Positions 5,489-12,950 of a stretch of DNA of 12,950 nucleotides are shown in pieces. The notes beneath the pieces were generated by a model, which worked only from the letters and a program-made list of their open reading frames with translations, ran no database searches and was not told the DNA's origin. The stretch is from assembly GCA_002360325.1 (NCBI GenBank), contig DEQG01000031.1:1-12950 (forward strand), read 5' to 3'. The first letter of the stretch is position 1. Every line of letters starts with the position of its first letter. This DNA is from Salinicoccus sp. UBA3372 (GTDB taxonomy: Bacteria; Bacillota; Bacilli; Staphylococcales; Salinicoccaceae). Made by a program: the position numbers and the translations under genes.

Positions 5489-6010
5489 ATGATTTGTGAA
5501 TCATGCCAGGAGAATGAAGCGACTGTCCATATAACGACAGGCAGTGGCTTGAACAAAACAGAAAGATATTTATGTGAAGCTTGTGCCAATAAGTCGTTTT
5601 CCAGTCAGTTTTCAAGCTTCTCGGACGACTCATTCAACATTCATCAACTCTTACAGTCTCTGTCGGCGCAACAGCCGTTCACTTCCCATAAGCAGCAGAA
5701 AAAACACTGTGAAAACTGCGGTTCGACTGTCGAATCGATACTTGAAAATGGGAAATTCGGATGTGCTGAGTGTTATGAAACCTTCAGTGAGAAGAGCAAT
5801 GAAATAATCACTAAAGTACAGCTGTATCAAACTGAGCACAACGGAAAGATTCCTCAGAAATCATCAGCTTACATCAAGGTCAAAAAAGAGATCGAGCAAC
5901 TGCGTGCGGAACTTTCCGATCTTGTTGAAGAGCAGGCGTTTGAGGAAGCGGCGGTAGTGCGGGATCAGATCAAATCATTGGAAGCGGGTGATGGCAATGG
6001 GGAAAATTAG
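5489..6010 (+). CDS. mcsA: McsA, zinc-binding activator/adaptor of McsB
   Basis: The protein has 173 residues. Four CxxC pairs (C3/C6, C29/C32, C74/C77, C92/C95) form two zinc-binding units. A linker follows, and a C-terminal UVR motif (about residues 131-166, KKEIEQLRAELSDLV..QAFEEAA..RDQI) is of the type that contacts Clp ATPases. McsA stimulates the arginine kinase McsB and helps deliver CtsR and other substrates to ClpC. The ATG is only 4 nt after the ctsR stop, and its ribosome binding site GAGGAG overlaps the end of ctsR, indicating translational coupling. The 3' end overlaps mcsB. Oxidation of the cysteines is known to modulate the family. Confidence 0.95.
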   Translation: MICESCQENEATVHITTGSGLNKTERYLCEACANKSFSSQFSSFSDDSFNIHQLLQSLSAQQPFTSHKQQKKHCENCGSTVESILENGKFGCAECYETFSEKSNEIITKVQLYQTEHNGKIPQKSSAYIKVKKEIEQLRAELSDLVEEQAFEEAAVVRDQIKSLEAGDGNGEN

Positions 6011-7019
6011 TCCGTGGATCGGCCAGGCAAAAGAGATACCTGTTGAAATGTCATCGAGAATACGTCTCGCAAGAAATGTCCGTGAACTGCCGTTTCCCCA
6101 CCTGGTGAAGGAAGAGGAAATGACTCATGTAATTGAGATATTGAATGGCACACTGAGTGATTTTAAGCAGATCGATCTTGAAGAGTTGAAATTCGAAGAC
6201 AAGGCACTGCTCGTCGAGAAACATCTGATCAGCCCGCTGTTCACCAAACGCGGACGGTTGAGTTATATCAATGAAGATGAATCGGTTTCAATAATGGTCA
6301 ATGAAGAGGATCACATCAGGATACAGGTGATGGGGGCAGAGCTTTCCCTGGATGAACTTTATGAGAAAGCATCTGCACTCGATGATCGTCTGGAAAGCAG
6401 ACTCGACTATGCATTTGATGATAAGTATGGATTTCTGACAGCCTGTCCGACGAATGTCGGTACAGGACTCAGGGCATCGGTCATGCTTCATCTGCCTGCC
6501 TTATCACTCGGCAACAGGATTCAAAGAGTTTCCAACAACCTGAACCGGTTTGGATTTACCCTCCGAGGTATATACGGTGAAGGCTCGGTGCCGCTCGGAC
6601 ATATATACCAGCTGTCCAATCAGCTGACGCTGGGCCAGTCCGAAGAGGATATCATCAAGAGCCTGAACGAACTTAAGACAAGGATTATAGAAGAAGAGAT
6701 AGAGATGCGCTCAATCATGCATAGCGATCATCTCATAAAAGCCAAAGATTCAATATTTCGTTCATACGGCATACTTAAGCATGCATATACGATATCATTG
6801 AAAGAGGCCGCCAATCATTTGAGCAATGTAAAACTGGGTGTGGATCTTGGCTTTCTGCCCGAGAATACGATCAGATTCCAGGAGCTTGTTCAACTGATTC
6901 AACCCGCATTCATCAAAATGCGTTTAAACAGCCTGGATAAAGAGTATGTATCATTAGAGAGGGCAGTTGCCGAAGAACGTGCAACATTACTACGTAAGCA
7001 AATAGGAGGGACTATATAA
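5991..7019 (+). CDS. mcsB: McsB, protein arginine kinase
   Basis: McsB phosphorylates arginine side chains, marking misfolded proteins and CtsR for ClpCP degradation. The 342-residue product shows the phosphagen-kinase-like signatures: SSRIRLARN near the N-terminus (ATP phosphate contacts), NEEDHIRIQ in mid-protein (catalytic Glu and Arg), TACPTNVGTGLRASVMLHLP, and RGIYGEGS (ATP lobe). The start is ambiguous: GTG 5988, ATG 5991 and ATG 5997 are in frame. ATG 5991 is preferred because GGAAG sits 6 nt upstream; 5997 would shorten the protein by two residues. The gene overlaps the end of mcsA by 20 nt. Its stop codon abuts the clpC ATG. The C-terminal RAVAEERATLLR region lacks a clean RDxxRA motif, the Bacillus phosphoarginine allosteric site; as I recall this is also so in S. 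aureus. Confidence 0.96.
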   Translation: MAMGKISPWIGQAKEIPVEMSSRIRLARNVRELPFPHLVKEEEMTHVIEILNGTLSDFKQIDLEELKFEDKALLVEKHLISPLFTKRGRLSYINEDESVSIMVNEEDHIRIQVMGAELSLDELYEKASALDDRLESRLDYAFDDKYGFLTACPTNVGTGLRASVMLHLPALSLGNRIQRVSNNLNRFGFTLRGIYGEGSVPLGHIYQLSNQLTLGQSEEDIIKSLNELKTRIIEEEIEMRSIMHSDHLIKAKDSIFRSYGILKHAYTISLKEAANHLSNVKLGVDLGFLPENTIRFQELVQLIQPAFIKMRLNSLDKEYVSLERAVAEERATLLRKQIGGTI

Positions 7020-9467
7020 ATGTTATTTGGAAGATTGACAGAAAGAGCACAGAAGGTACTTGCTTATGCACAGGAAGAGGCAATCAGCCTGAAGCATTCG
7101 AATATTGGAACAGAACATTTGTTACTGGGACTGATAAAAGAAAAAGAGGGTATCGCTGCCAAAGTGTTATCCAGCTTCAATATCAGTGAAGACAACGTCC
7201 GTGATGAAGTTTTCAACCTGATCAATGAAGGTGACGATGCAACAGCATCCATAAGATACACGCCGCGTGCCAAAAAAGTGATTGAGCTGTCCATGGACGA
7301 GGCGCGTAAACTGCATCACAATTTTGTCGGAACTGAGCATTTGCTGCTCGGACTGATCCGTGAAAGCGAAGGTGTCGCTGCGCGTGTCCTTGCCAACTTG
7401 GATCTCAATATTACAAAAGCCCGTGCTTCAGTCATCAAAATGCTGGGCAACCCGGAAACGCTCCAGGGCAAAGACCCTCAAAAGAAGGATAATAACACTC
7501 CGACATTGGATTCACTCGCAAGAGATCTGACTGAAATTGCGAAGGAAGATCAATTAGACCCGGTCATCGGCCGTTCCAAAGAAGTCACAAGAGTGATTGA
7601 AGTATTATCCCGCCGTACAAAAAACAATCCGGTATTGATCGGGGAAGCCGGTGTAGGTAAAACGGCAATTGCCGAAGGACTGGCTCAATCCATCGCAAAT
7701 AATGAGGTGCCGGAAACATTAAGAGATAAACGTCTTATGTCCCTTGATATGGGCACAGTTGTTGCAGGTACAAAATATCGTGGTGAATTTGAAGAGCGCA
7801 TGAAAAAAGTGATGGAGGAAATCCATAAAGCCGGCAATGTGGTTTTATTCATAGATGAACTTCATACACTGATCGGCGCAGGCGGCGCTGAAGGCGCAAT
7901 TGATGCATCAAACATTTTAAAACCGGCACTTGCCCGCGGCGAGTTACAGTGTATCGGTGCGACGACTTTAGAAGAGTATCGTAAGCACATTGAAAAAGAC
8001 GGAGCACTTGAACGCCGTTTCCAGCCGGTTCAGGTGGATGAGCCGAGTGTTGAAGATACTGTATTGATTCTTAAAGGTTTGAGAGATAGGTATGAAGCGC
8101 ACCACAGAATCAATATTACTGATGAAGCGCTGGATGCGGCAGCTAAAATGAGTGCCCGTTATATCCAGGATCGTTTCCTGCCGGATAAGGCGATTGACCT
8201 GATTGACGAAGCATCTTCGAAAGTCAGGCTGCGCAGCTATACTTCGCCTCCGGATTTAAAAGACCTGGAAAGTAAACTTGAAGCGGTTAAGAAAGAGAAG
8301 AATGCAGCCGTTCAGAGTCAGGAGTTTGAATCGGCAGCAAACTACAGAGATCAGCAGTCGAAACTCGAAAAACAATTGAAAGAAAAGCAGGACAGCTGGA
8401 AGAAAGAGCAGGGGCAGACCTCTCAATCTGTGACGCAGGGTGACATTGAAGTTGTCATCAGCGGCATTACAGGCATCCCGCTTTCTAAAATTGCAGAAGG
8501 TGAGTCAGAACGCCTCTTGAATCTGGAGTCAATTCTGCACGGCAGAGTAATCGGCCAGGAAGAAGCGGTGAAATCGATCTCCAAAGCAGTGCGCCGCGCA
8601 AGAGCGGGACTGAAAGACCCTAAACGTCCGATAGGAAGCTTCATCTTCCTCGGCCCGACAGGTGTCGGTAAGACTGAACTTGCCCGTTCGCTGAGTGAAA
8701 CGATGTTCGGTGAAGAAGATGCCATGATCCGTGTGGACATGAGTGAGTACATGGAGAAACATTCCATCTCAAGACTCGTCGGTTCTCCTCCGGGTTACGT
8801 CGGATATGATGATGGCGGTCAGCTGACTGAGAAAGTACGCAGAAAACCATATTCACTCGTACTGTTTGATGAGATTGAAAAAGCGCACCCCGACGTATTC
8901 AACATGCTGCTGCAAGTATTGGATGACGGTCGTCTGACTGATGCCAACGGCCGTACAGTCGACTTCAGCAATACGATTGTCGTGATGACTTCAAACGTCG
9001 GTGCACAAGAGCTCAGAGACCGTAAGTTTGCAGGGTTCGGAACGACAGCCGATTCAGATACCCAGGATTACGATACAATCAGGAGCACAATGATGAAAGA
9101 GCTGAAAGAAACATTCAGACCTGAATTCATCAACCGTGTGGATGACATCATCGTCTTCCACAGTCTCGAAAGAGAGCACCTGACTGAAATTGTCTCACTG
9201 ATGATTGAACAGCTTCAGGAGAGACTGGCCGACCAGAATATCAATATCGAAGTGACTGACAAAGCGAAAGAACAGATTACTGAAGACGGATATGACCCTG
9301 AATACGGTGCAAGGCCGCTTGCACGCAGCATTCAGAAAAATATTGAAGATACTCTAAGTGAATCTCTGCTGTCAGGTGCTGACTTTGAAAATAAAGTGGT
9401 CGTCGTTGATTATAAGAACGAAGAATTCACAGTGAATACGAAGAAAAAAGAAGCAGTCAAGGAATAA
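7020..9467 (+). CDS. clpC: ClpC, AAA+ unfoldase of the ClpCP protease
   Basis: The 815-residue Hsp100 protein has the full class I layout. Two Clp N-terminal repeats (about 3-145) bind adaptors and phosphoarginine. D1 has Walker A GEAGVGKT at 208-215 and Walker [10 protein letters not shown] short coiled-coil M-domain with a UVR-like stretch lies around 415-470. D2 has Walker A GPTGVGKT at 545-552 and Walker [12 protein letters not shown]-terminal D2-small domain ends in [11 protein letters not shown]. The AGFG loop after [12 protein letters not shown] is the ClpP-docking loop in staphylococcal form. It unfolds substrates delivered by McsA/McsB or MecA and feeds them to ClpP. The ATG directly follows the mcsB stop, with AGGAGGG 10 nt upstream. 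A terminator follows the gene. No truncation or missing catalytic motif is seen. Confidence 0.98.
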   Translation: MLFGRLTERAQKVLAYAQEEAISLKHSNIGTEHLLLGLIKEKEGIAAKVLSSFNISEDNVRDEVFNLINEGDDATASIRYTPRAKKVIELSMDEARKLHHNFVGTEHLLLGLIRESEGVAARVLANLDLNITKARASVIKMLGNPETLQGKDPQKKDNNTPTLDSLARDLTEIAKEDQLDPVIGRSKEVTRVIEVLSRRTKNNPVLIGEAGVGKTAIAEGLAQSIANNEVPETLRDKRLMSLDMGTVVAGTKYRGEFEERMKKVMEEIHKAGNVVLFIDELHTLIGAGGAEGAIDASNILKPALARGELQCIGATTLEEYRKHIEKDGALERRFQPVQVDEPSVEDTVLILKGLRDRYEAHHRINITDEALDAAAKMSARYIQDRFLPDKAIDLIDEASSKVRLRSYTSPPDLKDLESKLEAVKKEKNAAVQSQEFESAANYRDQQSKLEKQLKEKQDSWKKEQGQTSQSVTQGDIEVVISGITGIPLSKIAEGESERLLNLESILHGRVIGQEEAVKSISKAVRRARAGLKDPKRPIGSFIFLGPTGVGKTELARSLSETMFGEEDAMIRVDMSEYMEKHSISRLVGSPPGYVGYDDGGQLTEKVRRKPYSLVLFDEIEKAHPDVFNMLLQVLDDGRLTDANGRTVDFSNTIVVMTSNVGAQELRDRKFAGFGTTADSDTQDYDTIRSTMMKELKETFRPEFINRVDDIIVFHSLEREHLTEIVSLMIEQLQERLADQNINIEVTDKAKEQITEDGYDPEYGARPLARSIQKNIEDTLSESLLSGADFENKVVVVDYKNEEFTVNTKKKEAVKE

Positions 9468-9469
9468 TT

Positions 9470-9518
9470 ACAGAAGGCCCAAATCGCATGAAGGTTTGGG
9501 CTATTCTGTTTTATTTTT
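9470..9518 (+). terminator. Intrinsic terminator of the ctsR-clpC operon
   Basis: ACAGAAGGCCCAAATC (from 9470) pairs with GGTTTGGGCTATTCTGT (ending about 9510), with a small internal mismatch, around a 7-nt loop. TTTTATTTTT follows. It separates the heat-shock operon from radA. Confidence 0.88.
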
Positions 9519-9535
9519 ACTCATGAATTCCACAC

Positions 9536-9564
9536 TTTAAAATCTTTCTAAATAGTAATACAAT
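9536..9564 (+). promoter_or_regulatory. Weak candidate promoter for radA
   Basis: TTTAAA at 9536-9541 (4 of 6 matches to TTGACA) and TACAAT at 9559-9564 are 17 bp apart. A promoter is expected here because a terminator stands between clpC and radA, but read-through from the ctsR operon remains possible. Confidence 0.45.
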
Positions 9565-9598
9565 AATAAAGAGTACGGACTGGAGGAAGCTGTCAAAT

Positions 9599-10969
9599 AT
9601 GGCGAAAACTAAAAATGTCTTTGAATGTATGGCGTGCGGATATGAATCACCCAAATGGATGGGGAAATGTCCAAGCTGCGGTGCGTGGAATCAAATGGAA
9701 GAAAAATTGATACATAAAGAAACGAAAGGCCGCGGCACACTCGGCAAACAGGAGCCGGAGAAAAGCAGCCGGCCGGTAAAACTGAATAACGTCAAAAAGA
9801 CGTTCACACCAAGAACTTTAACAAAAAGTGGAGAGTTCGACCGCGTTCTCGGCGGAGGTATTGTCAACGGTTCATTAATACTGATCGGCGGCGACCCGGG
9901 CATCGGGAAATCGACGATTCTGCTCCAGACAGCATTGACATTGTCGGAAGAGCATGAAGTATTATATGTTTCCGGAGAGGAATCACTTGAACAGATCAAG
10001 CTCCGGGCGGACAGGCTGGAAGAATCAAGCGACAACCTTAATGTCTATTGTGAAACAAACCTCTATTACATCCATGACGAAATCAAAAAATCAAAACCGG
10101 ACTTTCTTATCATCGACTCCATCCAGACGATATTCCATCCGGATATCACAAGCGCGCCGGGCAGTGTCTCCCAGGTGAGGGAATGTACCCAGAGCCTGAT
10201 GAATATCGCCAAAGGTGAAAACATTGCAACATTCATCGTCGGCCATGTGACAAAAGAAGGCCAGATTGCCGGACCGCGCCTGTTGGAACATATGGTGGAC
10301 ACCGTCCTTTATTTTGAAGGTGACCAGCACCATACATTCCGTATTTTAAGGGCTGTGAAAAACCGTTTCGGCTCGACGAATGAAATGGGCATATTTGAAA
10401 TGAAGAACATCGGCCTGAAAGAAGTGTTAAATCCCTCTGAAATCTTTTTGGAAGAACGTTCTAAAAATACACCAGGGTCCGCAATTGTGGCAACAATGGA
10501 AGGTACGAGGGCGATGCTGGTGGAAGTGCAGGCGCTGGTGACACCGACTCATTTTCATAATCCAAGACGTATGGCAACAGGGATTGATCAGAACCGGCTG
10601 TCACTTTTAATGGCTGTTCTGGAAAAGAGCGGCGGCTATCTGATGCAGCAGCACGATGCCTACATCAAAGTTGCCGGCGGTGTGAAACTGGAGGAACCTG
10701 CCGTAGATTTAAGTGTCATCATCAGCATTGCTTCAAGCTTTAAGAATAAGGAAGTGCGCGGAGATGACTGTTTTATCGGTGAGGTGGGACTGACAGGCGA
10801 GGTGAGGCGTGTAACCAAAATAGAATCACGTCTGCAGGAAGCAGCCAAGCTTGGATTTAAGCGGGCGATCGTTCCGAAAGCCAGCCTGGCAGGCATTCAG
10901 CTGCCGGAAGGTCTGAAAGTTCTCGGTGTGAATGACCTTGGCCAGGCGATAAAATACGCTTTTAATTAA
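9599..10969 (+). CDS. radA: RadA (Sms), DNA branch-migration ATPase
   Basis: The protein has 456 residues, the normal family length. An N-terminal C4 zinc finger (C10, C13, C24, C27) is followed by a RecA-like ATPase domain with Walker [10 protein letters not shown] at 98-106. The RadA-specific KNRFG motif is at 254-258. The C-terminal third is a Lon-protease-like domain without expected protease activity. RadA drives branch migration of recombination intermediates and helps D-loop extension in repair and transformation. The ribosome binding site GGAGGA at 9582-9587 is about 11 nt from the ATG, a little long. It leads the operon radA-yacL-ispD-ispF, as in Bacillus. Confidence 0.97.
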   Translation: MAKTKNVFECMACGYESPKWMGKCPSCGAWNQMEEKLIHKETKGRGTLGKQEPEKSSRPVKLNNVKKTFTPRTLTKSGEFDRVLGGGIVNGSLILIGGDPGIGKSTILLQTALTLSEEHEVLYVSGEESLEQIKLRADRLEESSDNLNVYCETNLYYIHDEIKKSKPDFLIIDSIQTIFHPDITSAPGSVSQVRECTQSLMNIAKGENIATFIVGHVTKEGQIAGPRLLEHMVDTVLYFEGDQHHTFRILRAVKNRFGSTNEMGIFEMKNIGLKEVLNPSEIFLEERSKNTPGSAIVATMEGTRAMLVEVQALVTPTHFHNPRRMATGIDQNRLSLLMAVLEKSGGYLMQQHDAYIKVAGGVKLEEPAVDLSVIISIASSFKNKEVRGDDCFIGEVGLTGEVRRVTKIESRLQEAAKLGFKRAIVPKASLAGIQLPEGLKVLGVNDLGQAIKYAFN

Positions 10970-11002
10970 CGGGACAAAATTCAGTATGAGGAGGTGAAAG
11001 TC

Positions 11003-12052
11003 ATGTTGAGATACTTATTGTATATTTTATACTTTTTATGTGGTGTATCACTGGGTGTATGGTTATTTCCGGATCTGATCTCCATACTGCCTGTCAATCT
11101 GCCTGCAATATTGAATAACGCACTCATTCATGCCTTGGCCGGCGGACTGCTTTTTTTAACCATCTTCTACTGGTCCATTGATAAAGTCGAGCAGTTGATC
11201 CGCAAGGGTGAAGGCATCATTTTAAACAGGAATCTGCCAGAAATAATATTTGCCACATTGGGTATGGTCATTGGACTTGTGGTTGCTGTCTTAATTTCAT
11301 TATTATTAAATACATTAAATATACCGATTGTGAGTGAAGTAATATCCTTTGCACTGGCAATTATTTTAGGCTACCTGGGTTTCCAGATTGGTATGAAAAA
11401 ACATAACGAAGTGCTGGAATTGCTGCCGAAGCAGAATGTTAAAGAACAAAATGAAGGTGCTCTGGGTCAAAAAAAGCTGCTGGATACGAGTGCAATCATA
11501 GACGGACGCATCATCGATGTTGTAAAAACAGGTTTTATAGAAGGAGAGCTGGCCGTTCCACAGTTCGTACTGGACGAATTACAGCTGATTGCAGATTCGA
11601 CGGACTCGATGAAAAGAGACCGCGGACAGAGAGGTTTGGAAATGCTGCATGATCTGCAGGAAAGTTCTGATAATGTCAATGTCCAGCCGGTCAGTTACGA
11701 CAAGCTGGATGTGGATCACCAGCTGGTACAGCTGGCAAAAGAGGAGAATGCAGCACTGATTACGACCGATTATAATTTGAACCGTGTATGCCAGGTCCAT
11801 AATATTAAAGTTTTGAATGTCAATGAACTGTCAGATGCCATCAAGCTGATCATCAAGCAGGGGGACACACTGGATATTATGGTGACTAAATATGGTAAAG
11901 AGGAAAATCAGGGTGTCGGCTACCTCGAAGATGGTACAATGGTTGTTATCGAAGATGGCAGAAAACTGGTGAACCAGACTGTCAATGTAGAAGTGACAAG
12001 TGTTCTGCAGACCAATTCAGGACGCATTATCTTTACTAAGAAAGAGAGTTAA
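11003..12052 (+). CDS. yacL: PIN-TRAM domain membrane protein (YacL family)
   Basis: The protein has 349 residues from the ATG at 11003, favoured over the in-frame GTG at 10994 because AGGAGGTG lies 6 nt upstream. Four predicted transmembrane helices occupy the first 130 or so residues. A cytoplasmic PIN domain follows, starting at LLDTSAIIDGR with Asp161, continuing through VLDEL and ending with ITTDYNLNRV; the acidic residues match the metal-dependent RNase active site. The C-terminus is a TRAM domain (about 285-345), a predicted RNA-binding beta-barrel. Homologues sit between radA and ispD in Bacillus; in Staphylococcus the gene is often labelled pilT-like, wrongly suggesting type IV pili. 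The function is unproven; a membrane-anchored RNase is the natural inference. It lies 33 nt after radA and 2 nt before ispD. Confidence 0.9.
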   Translation: MLRYLLYILYFLCGVSLGVWLFPDLISILPVNLPAILNNALIHALAGGLLFLTIFYWSIDKVEQLIRKGEGIILNRNLPEIIFATLGMVIGLVVAVLISLLLNTLNIPIVSEVISFALAIILGYLGFQIGMKKHNEVLELLPKQNVKEQNEGALGQKKLLDTSAIIDGRIIDVVKTGFIEGELAVPQFVLDELQLIADSTDSMKRDRGQRGLEMLHDLQESSDNVNVQPVSYDKLDVDHQLVQLAKEENAALITTDYNLNRVCQVHNIKVLNVNELSDAIKLIIKQGDTLDIMVTKYGKEENQGVGYLEDGTMVVIEDGRKLVNQTVNVEVTSVLQTNSGRIIFTKKES

Positions 12053-12054
12053 TC

Positions 12055-12738
12055 ATGGCTTATATCGCAATCATTCCCGCAGCGGGCTTAGGCAGGCGCA
12101 TGGGTTATAACAAAAACAAAGTATTGATCGAGTTGAATAAAAAGTCGATCATTGAATTGACCGTCGGGCAATTCCAGAATGATGTGAATTGTGAAGGCAT
12201 TTATTTGGCGACAAGAGAAGATGAAGCAGAATTGCTGAGAGAAATGTTGTCCGGGTATGATAAAGTACACGGTGTATTTATCGGCGGAAAAGAACGTCAG
12301 GACAGCATCTACAATGTGCTGCAGAAAATTCCGCGGTGTGATCATGTTTTCATCCATGACGGTGCAAGGCCATTCATCACAGAAGAACTGCTGGATGACA
12401 TATATGATAACGTAAAAACGCACAAGGCGGTCATCTGCGGAGTCAAAGTGAAAGATACGGTTAAAAAGGTAAGTGGGCCCCACGTTGTGGAAACATTGCC
12501 GAGGGAAGAGTTATTCATCACCCATACTCCTCAGGCTTTTGATTATGAACTGATTATGCATGCGCATGAAAACGCCCGTACAAATGCACTTTCGGTGACT
12601 GATGATTCAAGTATGGTCGAGGCGCTCGGAGAGAAAGTGCATATCGTGGAATCATCTTATAACAATATTAAAATTACTACCCGTGAAGACCTGGTGATTG
12701 CCGAATCAATCATCAACAGAGAAGGTGAAGACAAATGA
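12055..12738 (+). CDS. ispD: IspD, 2-C-methyl-D-erythritol 4-phosphate cytidylyltransferase
   Basis: This enzyme couples MEP with CTP to give CDP-ME, the third step of the MEP isoprenoid pathway. The 227-residue cytoplasmic protein has the CTP-binding [10 protein letters not shown] (8-17), [25 protein letters not shown] and [10 protein letters not shown] motifs expected for IspD. The Gly in HDGARP, where many proteobacterial enzymes have Ala, is normal for Bacillus relatives. The ATG is 2 nt after the yacL stop with only a weak purine-rich ribosome binding site (AAGAAAGAGAG), so translation is probably coupled to yacL. The stop overlaps the ispF start as ATGA. Motifs of the related TarI ribitol-phosphate cytidylyltransferase are similar, but the ispF neighbour decides for IspD. 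Confidence 0.95.
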   Translation: MAYIAIIPAAGLGRRMGYNKNKVLIELNKKSIIELTVGQFQNDVNCEGIYLATREDEAELLREMLSGYDKVHGVFIGGKERQDSIYNVLQKIPRCDHVFIHDGARPFITEELLDDIYDNVKTHKAVICGVKVKDTVKKVSGPHVVETLPREELFITHTPQAFDYELIMHAHENARTNALSVTDDSSMVEALGEKVHIVESSYNNIKITTREDLVIAESIINREGEDK

Positions 12739-12950
12739 TTAGAATCGGACATGGTTTTGATGTTCACGCATTTGCCGGCGACAGGCCGCTGATCATAGGC
12801 GGACTGAATATCCCGCATGACAGGGGGCTCGCCGGCCACTCGGACGCCGATGTACTGCTGCATACGGTGGCAGACGCCATACTGGGCGCACTGGCACTCG
12901 GTGATATCGGCAAGTTTTTCCCGGACACAGACGAAAAATATAAAGATATG
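12735..12950 (+). CDS. ispF: IspF, 2-C-methyl-D-erythritol 2,4-cyclodiphosphate synthase (5' part)
   Basis: The first 72 codons are present; the gene runs off the window (family length about 155-160). The product begins [13 protein letters not shown] and contains the zinc-site residues Asp9, His11 and His43 ([10 protein letters not shown]), followed by [13 protein letters not shown], all canonical for IspF. It converts CDP-ME 2-phosphate to ME-2,4-cyclodiphosphate with release of CMP, as a trimer in the cytoplasm. The ATG overlaps the ispD stop (ATGA), and AAGGTGAAG upstream gives the ribosome binding site. Together with ispD it shows that the organism uses the MEP route. Confidence 0.96.
   Translation, partial: MIRIGHGFDVHAFAGDRPLIIGGLNIPHDRGLAGHSDADVLLHTVADAILGALALGDIGKFFPDTDEKYKDM

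Noticed and set aside
6959..7016. Missing RDxxRA phosphoarginine-binding motif at the McsB C-terminus
   Set aside because: As I recall it, the S. aureus protein also lacks a clean motif here, so this is lineage variation rather than a lesion.
8423..8767. Antisense open frames of up to 114 codons inside clpC (and similar ones inside radA and nupC)
   Set aside because: They lie opposite strongly conserved coding sequence, encode no recognisable domain and show no convincing ribosome binding site, so they are shadows of the coding frame.
12352..12375. IspD motif reads HDGARP rather than HDAARP
   Set aside because: Gly at this position is usual in Bacillus-type IspD, so it is not a defective site.

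Overview
The window looks like a core chromosomal segment of a low-to-medium GC Firmicute, most likely a member of Staphylococcaceae outside Staphylococcus itself (Salinicoccus or Jeotgalicoccus-like). Three things point that way. The order nupC (divergent) / ctsR-mcsA-mcsB-clpC / radA / PIN-TRAM protein is the staphylococcal layout. The CtsR and ClpC sequences read as staphylococcal, for example the AGFG ClpP-docking loop. Yet ispD and ispF of the MEP isoprenoid pathway follow directly, as in Bacillus, whereas Staphylococcus uses mevalonate. The genus is an inference.

Layout. Positions 1-225 are AT-rich and have no gene I can support. At 271-1197 lies a NERD-domain protein with a zinc ribbon and a possible C-terminal DNA-binding segment; its leader carries a possible 12-codon micro-ORF and a terminator-like fold. 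At 1254-2258, with its own good promoter, is a YfmJ-type NADP-dependent oxidoreductase. It ends at a terminator shared with a convergent minus-strand operon. That operon (2349-3166) is a complete guanidine detoxification unit: promoter, guanidine-I (ykkC) riboswitch with an overlapping intrinsic terminator, then ykkC and ykkD, two paired small multidrug resistance subunits. A 62-residue two-helix membrane protein of unknown function (3285-3473) is divergent from it and convergent with nupC (3544-4800, minus). A perfect 15-bp-stem terminator separates the two.

Positions 4801-5016 form a compact divergent control region. It has a near-perfect CcpA cre site on the nupC side, an AT-rich perfect inverted repeat in the middle, and on the ctsR side a good SigA promoter followed by a CtsR heptad operator. 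The ctsR-mcsA-mcsB-clpC operon (5017-9467) encodes the autoregulated class III heat-shock system: repressor, McsA adaptor, McsB arginine kinase and ClpC unfoldase. It closes with a terminator.

A second plus-strand operon follows: radA, yacL, ispD and ispF, the last cut by the window edge. The spacing is tight (33 nt, 2 nt, then an ATGA overlap), so DNA recombination/repair, a PIN-TRAM membrane protein and two MEP-pathway enzymes are probably cotranscribed.

Nothing here is a clear mobile element, CRISPR array, phage segment, rRNA or tRNA. The best-supported regulatory finding is the guanidine riboswitch/ykkCD unit, which is a described system. The least understood pieces are the NERD protein with its leader, the 62-residue membrane protein and the AT-rich inverted repeat.
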